A stretch of DNA of 9,110 nucleotides from an uncultured Oscillospiraceae bacterium (GTDB taxonomy: Bacteria; Bacillota; Clostridia; Oscillospirales; Acutalibacteraceae), in the NCBI GenBank assembly GCA_905192745.1, contig CAJJLZ010000048.1, positions 1 to 9,110 on the forward strand, written 5' to 3'. Each line of letters begins with the position of its first letter. The first letter of the stretch is position 1. The notes under the pieces are model-generated. The model saw only the letters and a program-made list of their open reading frames with translations. It did no database searches and was not told the origin of the DNA. This document shows positions 4,978-9,110 of this stretch, piece by piece. A program made the translations under genes and the position numbers.

Positions 4978-6501
4978 CTACAGTTTTCCCAACTGGGCAA
5001 AGGACGCCTTCATCGCCGGATACAGCTCGGTATACAGCCGATAATACGGCGCGTATTTCGCGGTATTTTCCGGGATAGGAGACTGAATGCGGTCGGTTTT
5101 AATCACCGCGTCGCAGGCCTCCGGCACGCTGGTGTACAGCCCCGCGCCCACACCGGCGAGCAGAGCCACGCCGAGGGCGGGACCTTCTCGGGAGGCGAGG
5201 GTTTTTACGTCGCAGGCGTACAGGTCGGCCAGCATCTGCCGCCAGAGCGGGCTGGTTCCGCCCCCGCCGCAGGCCATCATGTCGTTGATGGTAATCCCCA
5301 TCTCGTGGAAAACCGACAGGCAGTCGTTCAGGGAATAGGCCACGCCCTCCATCACGGCGCGGAGCATATCCTTTCTGGTATGGATGGCGGACAGGCCGAA
5401 GAACACGCCCCGCGCGTCGGGATCGAGGTGGGGGGTGCGCTCGCCCATCAGATAGGGCAGATAGAGCAGCTTATTCGCGCCCACCGGCACGGTCTCCGCT
5501 TCCTTATCCATGAGATAATAGGGGTCGACGCCCATCTGCGCCGCCGTTTCCTTCTCCGCCCCGCAGAAATTGTCCCGGAACCATTTCAGGGACAGGCCCG
5601 CGCCCTGGGTCACGCCCATCACATGCCAGGCCCCCGGCACCGCACAGCAGAAGGTATGCACCCGGCCCTTCTGATCGATCGCCATATGGTCGGTATGGGC
5701 AAACACCACGCCGGAGGTGCCGATGGTGGTAAAAGCGCGGCCGTCCCGCACCACGCCGGTGCCGACGGCGGCCGCCGCGTTGTCCCCCGCGCCGCCGACC
5801 ACAATCGTACCCTCCCTGAGTCCAGTCAGCTCCGCCGCCCGGCGGGTAATCCGGCCGGTGACTTCGGGGGATTCGTATACCCTGCCGAGCAGGGCGCGGT
5901 CGATCTCCAGCTTCTCCAGCACCTCGTCCGACCACTGCCGGTTGGGGATATCCAGAAGCTGCATCCCCGACGCGTCCGACACCTCGGTGGCGTACTCGCC
6001 GGTGAGGCGGAAGCGGACATAATCCTTCGGAAGCAGGATATGCCGGCATCTCTCGTAATTCTCCGGTTCATGATTCCGCACCCAGAGGATTTTGGAGGCG
6101 GTAAAGCCGGTCAGCGCCGGGTTGGCGGTGACCGCGATCAGCCGGTCATAGCCCAGCTTGGCGGTCATCTCTTCGCATTCGGCGGCGGTGCGCTGATCGC
6201 ACCAGATGATGGAACGGCGGATCACCTCGTCCTTTTCATCCAGCATCACCAGACCGTGCATCTGGCCCGAGAGGCCCACCCCCGCGATTTCCCCGGCGGG
6301 GACCCCGCTTTTGGCCAGCACGGCGCGGAGGCTTTCGACCGTGGCGTTCCACCAGTCGTCCGGCTCCTGCTCCGCATAGCCGTTCTGCGGCTGATACAGC
6401 GGATATTCCACCGTATGGGACGCGATGACCGTCCCCTTTTCATCAAACAGCACCGTTTTGGTGCCGGACGTGCCGATGTCGATTCCCACTAAATACGCCA
6501 T
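4978..6501 (-). CDS. xylB: Xylulokinase (FGGY family carbohydrate kinase)
   Basis: This kinase transfers phosphate from ATP to D-xylulose, giving D-xylulose 5-phosphate for the pentose phosphate pathway, in the cytoplasm. The 507 residues match the family length. Visible motifs are the N-terminal phosphate loop GIDIGTSGTKTVLFD (6-20), the substrate segment GLSGQMHGLVMLD (76-88) with the QMHG signature of xylulokinases, WCDQRT (100-105), GGAGDNAAAA (236-245) with the likely catalytic Asp240, GTSGVV (261-266), LPYLMGERTPH (348-358) and the ATP-site ACGGGGTSPLW (410-420). An in-frame start 84 bases upstream would add a basic stretch that is not conserved, so ATG 6499-6501 is preferred, with AAAGGA upstream. 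The gene is divergent from the GH43 gene and has no isomerase neighbour in view. Another FGGY ketose kinase is possible but less likely. Confidence 0.9.
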   Translation of the reverse strand: MAYLVGIDIGTSGTKTVLFDEKGTVIASHTVEYPLYQPQNGYAEQEPDDWWNATVESLRAVLAKSGVPAGEIAGVGLSGQMHGLVMLDEKDEVIRRSIIWCDQRTAAECEEMTAKLGYDRLIAVTANPALTGFTASKILWVRNHEPENYERCRHILLPKDYVRFRLTGEYATEVSDASGMQLLDIPNRQWSDEVLEKLEIDRALLGRVYESPEVTGRITRRAAELTGLREGTIVVGGAGDNAAAAVGTGVVRDGRAFTTIGTSGVVFAHTDHMAIDQKGRVHTFCCAVPGAWHVMGVTQGAGLSLKWFRDNFCGAEKETAAQMGVDPYYLMDKEAETVPVGANKLLYLPYLMGERTPHLDPDARGVFFGLSAIHTRKDMLRAVMEGVAYSLNDCLSVFHEMGITINDMMACGGGGTSPLWRQMLADLYACDVKTLASREGPALGVALLAGVGAGLYTSVPEACDAVIKTDRIQSPIPENTAKYAPYYRLYTELYPAMKASFAQLGKL

Positions 6502-6614
6502 TGGTTTTTCCGTCCTTTCTTCCCCGGCAAGCGTCTGCCGTTTGCCGCGGCCTCTTTTGGCGGTCCGCCGGGCGAAATCCCACACGCTTCGCCGGAATAC
6601 GCCGGATTTTGCAA

Positions 6615-6649
6615 TTATGCCGTTATGCCGTTATGCTATTATTGGATAA
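6615..6649. repeat. TTATGCCG repeats and imperfect palindrome in the xylB leader
   Basis: TTATGCCG occurs twice in tandem (6615-6630), followed by TTATGC, which begins a 19-bp imperfect palindrome (6631-6649, 7 of 9 pairs matching). It lies just downstream of the predicted xylB transcription start near 6661, so it could be a regulator site. It does not resemble the XylR operator I know from Bacillus. Confidence 0.4.
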
Positions 6650-6667
6650 CTGCTTTGGATGAAAATA

Positions 6668-6695
6668 ATTATATCGCGGCGGGGGGGATTGTCAA
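6668..6695 (-). promoter_or_regulatory. xylB promoter with a homopolymeric spacer
   Basis: On the minus strand, a perfect TTGACA (6690-6695) and a perfect TATAAT (6668-6673) are 16 bases apart. The spacer contains a run of seven C (G7 at 6681-6687 on the + strand). The boxes are consensus but the spacing is one base short of the optimum. Confidence 0.8.
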
Positions 6696-6840
6696 GGAAG
6701 CTGGGCGGATTCCTCTCGATTCGTCTGGATTTCCTATAGACGGGCGGAATATTTCTGCTTTTTGACGATACCTTTTTATGCCTTTTATGCCCTTTTCCCT
6801 TTTCGGCGGCTCCGCCCGGAGGCTTTCTTCCGCCGCGGGC

Positions 6841-6868
6841 TTGCCTTTTTCCCATTTCGCTGTATAAT
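6841..6868 (+). promoter_or_regulatory. GH43 gene promoter
   Basis: TTGCCT (6841-6846) and a perfect TATAAT (6863-6868) are 16 bases apart, 50 bases before the start codon. The leader includes AAACGTTT (6886-6893), a weak LacI/CcpA-like half match. Confidence 0.6.
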
Positions 6869-6918
6869 AAAAGAAACCGCTGGGAAAACGTTTAATCATT
6901 GAAAAGAGGGTGGACTCC

Positions 6919-8061
6919 ATGCAGAAACGGCGGATCCTTTCCGCGGCGGCCCGCATCGGCCTGATCGCCCTGACCGCTTTCCTTCTTCTGGCTTCGGCCG
7001 GCTGCGCCCCCAGTGGAAGCGGCGCGTTCCCGGCCGATTCATCGGCGGGCAGCGCCGCCGGCGAGGTGAACGATATGAACGAAATGAGCGGGACAAACAC
7101 AACCACGGAAACAAGCAGCTCCGGCAAGGAATCTTTCCGGAATCCTCTGATCCCTCCGGAAGGTGCGGATCCATGGGTTATTTTTCACGACGGTTATTAT
7201 TACTACTGCTTTTCGGAAAATGACGGGCTGTTCGTTACGAAGGCGCGGAACCTGTATGAAATCGGCACCGAAACGCCGGTTCGGGTGTATACCCCTCCGG
7301 CAGAGGGAGAATTCACCGCCGATTACTGGGCGCCGGAGCTCCATTACCTCGAGGGGAAATGGGTGATCTATGTCGCGGCGGACGACGGACAGAATGAAAA
7401 TCACCGTATGATCGCGCTGGAATCCTCCACCGGCGATCCGCAGGGGACGTATGTTTTCCGCGGCAAGGTGAGCGACCCTTCCGACAAATGGGCGATCGAC
7501 GGTACGGCGATGACCATCGGCGGAAAGCTGTATTTTGTCTGGTCGGGCTGGGAAGGGGACGTGAACGTCGCGCAGAATCTGTATATCGCTCCGATGAGCG
7601 ATCCGTTCACTATTTCCGGCAGCCGGGTGCGGATTTCCCGACCGGAATACGACTGGGAAACGGTCGGCGACCCGCAGGTGAACGAAGGCCCGGAAGCGCT
7701 GACCGCCCCTTCCGGCGCAATCCACATCGTCTATTCCGCGAGTGGAAGCTGGACCGACGATTACTGTCTCGGCCTGCTGACCCTCGCGGGGGAGGACCCG
7801 CTTGATCCCGCGTCCTGGGTCAAGGCGGACAAGCCGGTCTTTTCCAAGGCGAAATCGGCCTATGGACCGGGGCACGCCTCCTTTACCGTCGCGCCGGACG
7901 GCGAAAACTGGATCGTATACCACGCCTGTAAAACGCCCGGGGGCGGCTGGGCCGCGCGGAGCGTCCGCGCCCAGTCCTTTTTCTGGGACGGCGATACGCC
8001 GGTGTTCGGGAAGCCCGCCCCTTTGACGGAAAAGCAGGAAATCGCGCGGAACCCCGGCTGA
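6919..8061 (+). CDS. Family 43 glycoside hydrolase lipoprotein, probable alpha-L-arabinofuranosidase
   Basis: This 380-residue secreted enzyme would remove arabinose or xylose side groups from plant polysaccharide at the cell surface. It opens with a basic signal peptide (MQKRRIL) and a hydrophobic stretch ending ASAGC, so Cys29 is a likely lipid anchor, although Ser rather than Leu at -3 is atypical. A Ser/Gly/Thr-rich linker (30-70) leads to the five-blade catalytic domain. Expected catalytic residues are Asp84 in GADPWV (base), Asp194 in WAIDGT (pKa modulator) and Glu256 in NEGPE (acid). DYWAPELHY (135-143), VWSGWEGD (207-214) and YGPGHASF with His319 resemble exo-acting arabinofuranosidases of the GH43_26 or LbAraf43 kind. 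ATG 6919 is preferred because AGAGGG lies 8 bases upstream; GTG 6910 overlaps that site. It is divergent from xylB, which fits pentose use. Confidence 0.88.
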   Translation: MQKRRILSAAARIGLIALTAFLLLASAGCAPSGSGAFPADSSAGSAAGEVNDMNEMSGTNTTTETSSSGKESFRNPLIPPEGADPWVIFHDGYYYYCFSENDGLFVTKARNLYEIGTETPVRVYTPPAEGEFTADYWAPELHYLEGKWVIYVAADDGQNENHRMIALESSTGDPQGTYVFRGKVSDPSDKWAIDGTAMTIGGKLYFVWSGWEGDVNVAQNLYIAPMSDPFTISGSRVRISRPEYDWETVGDPQVNEGPEALTAPSGAIHIVYSASGSWTDDYCLGLLTLAGEDPLDPASWVKADKPVFSKAKSAYGPGHASFTVAPDGENWIVYHACKTPGGGWAARSVRAQSFFWDGDTPVFGKPAPLTEKQEIARNPG

Positions 8062-8098
8062 CGATATGGAAAAAGCGGGGGAACTCCTGCGGGAACGG

Positions 8099-8146
8099 AA
8101 CCCAAAAAGAAAGACACGACGAAAATCGTGTCTTTCTTTTTGGGTT
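8099..8146. terminator. Strong bidirectional terminator after the GH43 gene
   Basis: A perfect 48-bp inverted repeat has 21-bp arms (8099-8119 with 8126-8146) around the loop CGAAAA. The core stem AAAGACACGA/TCGTGTCTTT is followed by CTTTTT on the + strand and by the same run on the minus strand. It can therefore end the GH43 transcript and any transcript from the small genes to the right. Confidence 0.85.
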
Positions 8147-8215
8147 GACGAAGAAGATTCCCGCTAAAACATAAACGCCAATATAGGATCGAGGGGTTCC
8201 GATGTTCAGGCTGCC

Positions 8216-8362
8216 TCACTTGACAACAGCGTGAACTATCAAAAGAACAGATGTAAGAACTACACCCATCATCACAAACAGGATACCTAAGACTCTGGAT
8301 AATACAACCACACCGTTCACAGCTTTTAACGCCGCTTTATCCACTTTATCCGCCATTCCCAT
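8216..8362 (-). CDS. Possible 48-residue single-helix membrane protein
   Basis: From ATG 8360-8362 the frame reads MGMADKVDKAALKAV, then a long hydrophobic segment (about residues 17-46, including LSRVLGILFVMMGVVLTSVLL), ending HAVVK before TGA 8216-8218. An amphipathic start followed by one membrane helix is typical of real small membrane proteins. However, no clear ribosome binding site precedes the ATG, and the frame stays open upstream to a TGA inside the end of the 127-residue gene (8413-8796). It may be a coupled downstream gene, or the displaced C-terminus of that gene after a frameshift. Function is unknown. Confidence 0.4.
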   Translation of the reverse strand: MGMADKVDKAALKAVNGVVVLSRVLGILFVMMGVVLTSVLLIVHAVVK

Positions 8363-8412
8363 CGAAACTACTTGGGAATCCGGCTGGGTGTTATCCGAAT
8401 TTTTGTTACACG

Positions 8413-8796
8413 CTATTTGATCCCGAAGGAATAGCTCATCACCTGTTTTATATCAACGGAATCCCTGTTTTGAGCTTTTTGATCGTTATAAACGGCCATG
8501 GAAATATTGACTGTGGCGCAAAAAATCGTATGAATATTGTGGATCATCCGCTTTAATGCGCTGCCTATGCTAAAGGCTCCCACAGCAAAAATGAAAATTG
8601 GTGAAAGACAAAGAAACAGCAGAATACCAAAAAGGCATGTACTCTGGAAGCAGACGAATATAGCCAGCGCCGTTAAAGCCGCCCCGGAAAAGCATATGGA
8701 TAGTTTCGCTGAATGGCGGGGCTTGAGCAGTTCTTCAAATGCATCCATCACTTCGCTTACCTTTTCGTCCGATAGATACTGATGTATATCCTGCAT
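8413..8796 (-). CDS. Uncharacterised two-helix membrane protein
   Basis: I do not recognise this 127-residue protein. It starts with a charged, probably helical cytoplasmic segment (residues 1-31, DEKVSEVMDAFEELLK). Two close membrane helices follow (about 32-50, SICFSGAALTALAIFVCF, and 54-80, CLFGILLFLCLSPIFIFAV), joined by a very short turn. Then comes a polar C-terminal region (82-127) ending YSFGIK. Cysteines are unusually frequent in the membrane part (35, 49, 54, 63, 93). The start ATG follows AAGAGGG. No good promoter was found between it and the tRNA terminator at 8853-8893. It is more A+T-rich than the carbohydrate genes to its left. Confidence 0.6.
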   Translation of the reverse strand: MQDIHQYLSDEKVSEVMDAFEELLKPRHSAKLSICFSGAALTALAIFVCFQSTCLFGILLFLCLSPIFIFAVGAFSIGSALKRMIHNIHTIFCATVNISMAVYNDQKAQNRDSVDIKQVMSYSFGIK

Positions 8797-8852
8797 ATGA
8801 ACACCCTCTTAATCATATCTATACTCCCGCACTCCCGCTTGGGGACGAGCGG

Positions 8853-8893
8853 CAAATAAAAAGGTGAGCAACTCATTACGAATTGCCCACCTT
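8853..8893 (-). terminator. tRNA-Thr terminator containing an anticodon-arm-like sequence
   Basis: On the minus strand, an imperfect hairpin with arms AAGGTG/CACCTT and GCAA/TTGC (8861-8893) is followed by TTTTTATTTG. The loop region contains TCGTAATGAG, which is identical to ten bases of the anticodon arm of the adjacent tRNA (8932-8941). Confidence 0.7.
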
Positions 8894-8897
8894 ATCA

Positions 8898-8973
8898 TGG
8901 AGCTACTGATCCGATTCGAACGGACGACCTGCTCATTACGAGTGAGCTGCTCTACCAGCTGAGCCACAGTAGC
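8898..8973 (-). tRNA. tRNA-Thr, anticodon CGT, CCA encoded
   Basis: The minus strand folds into a complete cloverleaf. The acceptor stem is GCTACTG with CAGTAGC, the D arm contains GGCTCAGCTGGTAGAGC, the anticodon stem is GCTCA/TGAGC with loop CTCGTAA, and the T arm is GTCCG-TTCGAAT-CGGAT. The anticodon CGT (positions 34-36) reads the threonine codon ACG. The discriminator base is T and CCA is encoded at 8898-8900. The mature body without CCA is 8901-8973. A small hairpin GCACC-TT-GGTGC (8978-8989) lies just before the 5' end in the leader. Confidence 0.96.
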
Positions 8974-8996
8974 ATAAGCACCTTGGTGCATCGCTT

Positions 8997-9025
8997 ATTA
9001 TAACAAGCGGGACGGAAACCGTCAA
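8997..9025 (-). promoter_or_regulatory. tRNA-Thr promoter
   Basis: On the minus strand, TTGACG (9020-9025) and a perfect TATAAT (8997-9002) are 17 bases apart, about 24 bases before the mature tRNA 5' end. Strong consensus boxes are usual for stable RNA genes. Bases 9026-9110 hold no gene that I can support. Confidence 0.8.
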
Positions 9026-9110
9026 GAGTTTTTCAAAAAAGTCCCGCGCTTTGAATGTAGGAGTACAATAGATATTGGACAGGTGGGCATAAAAAGGATG
9101 AAGGATAAGG

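Larger units (their letters stand above)
6502..6918. other. 417-bp divergent intergenic region between xylB and the GH43 gene
   Basis: No gene is seen here. From left to right it holds the long xylB leader (about 160 bases), with an octamer repeat at 6615-6638, the xylB promoter (6668-6695), a pyrimidine-rich stretch at about 6770-6802, and the GH43 promoter (6841-6868) and ribosome binding site. The two promoters are separate and do not overlap. Confidence 0.6.

Noticed and set aside
5305..6492. Long + strand open frame of 395 codons
   Set aside because: It is antisense to xylB and has no recognisable motif or ribosome binding site.
6883..6896. Possible catabolite-response element in the GH43 leader
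   Set aside because: The AAAACGTTT core is present but the outer TG and CA positions do not match, so it is too weak to call as a site.
7039..7923. Minus-strand open frame of 294 codons
   Set aside because: It is a shadow of the GH43 gene, whose catalytic residues and signal peptide are in place on the + strand.
8809..8991. Minus-strand frame of 60 codons containing VAQLVEQLTRNEQVVRSNR
   Set aside because: This is the translation of the tRNA-Thr gene and its terminator, a well-known type of false gene call.
9007..9048. Possible hairpin GCGGGAC...GTCCCGC upstream of the tRNA
   Set aside because: It overlaps the tRNA promoter -35 and has a long interior loop; there is no gene on either side for it to terminate or regulate.

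Overview
The window reads as chromosomal DNA of a GC-rich, anaerobic gut-type Firmicute, most likely a Clostridia/Oscillospiraceae-like organism (inferred). The reasons are an oxygen-sensitive glycyl radical enzyme, a pentose kinase beside a secreted GH43 glycosidase, Shine-Dalgarno-type start sites, Firmicute-like -35/-10 promoters, and a SLOG protein type that I recall from clostridial genomes. No phage, transposase or CRISPR genes are visible.

Layout. (1) 1-1538 is an accessory patch. A SLOG-like Rossmann protein (-) is divergent from a small HTH regulator (+), with a 28-bp palindrome between them. Directly to the right is a second unit of the same plan: a truncated SLOG 5' end (-), two tandem TATGGC/GCCATA operators, and a second, diverged HTH gene (+). 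Each HTH gene ends in a related intrinsic terminator. The SLOG parts of the two units are identical over 158 bp and the terminator tails differ at 6 of 78 positions, but the operators and HTH genes are clearly different. (2) 1532-3885 is a stand-alone glycyl radical enzyme (-) with its own promoter and a LacI-type palindrome. (3) 3937-4904 is a small (-) operon for membrane proteins: a two-helix protein broken by a frameshift, then a 146-residue four-helix protein, then a terminator. (4) 4932-8146 is a carbohydrate block: xylB (-) and a GH43 lipoprotein (+), divergent from a 417-bp intergenic region and each closed by a strong terminator. (5) 8147-8820 is more A+T-rich and holds two small predicted membrane proteins (-) of unknown function. 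(6) 8853-9025 is a tRNA-Thr(CGT) gene (-) with a good promoter and a terminator.

How the genes may work together. The GH43 enzyme would release pentoses (probably arabinose, possibly xylose) from plant polysaccharide at the cell surface, and xylulokinase would feed the derived D-xylulose into the pentose phosphate pathway. No isomerase or transporter is in view. The glycyl radical enzyme needs a radical SAM activase, which is not in the window. Its Cys-x-Glu active-site pattern points to an eliminase or decarboxylase-type reaction rather than true pyruvate formate-lyase.

The most interesting part is the doubled SLOG/HTH locus. It looks like a module whose regulator and operator can be exchanged together between conserved flanks. 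That is an inference from the mosaic pattern of similarity.
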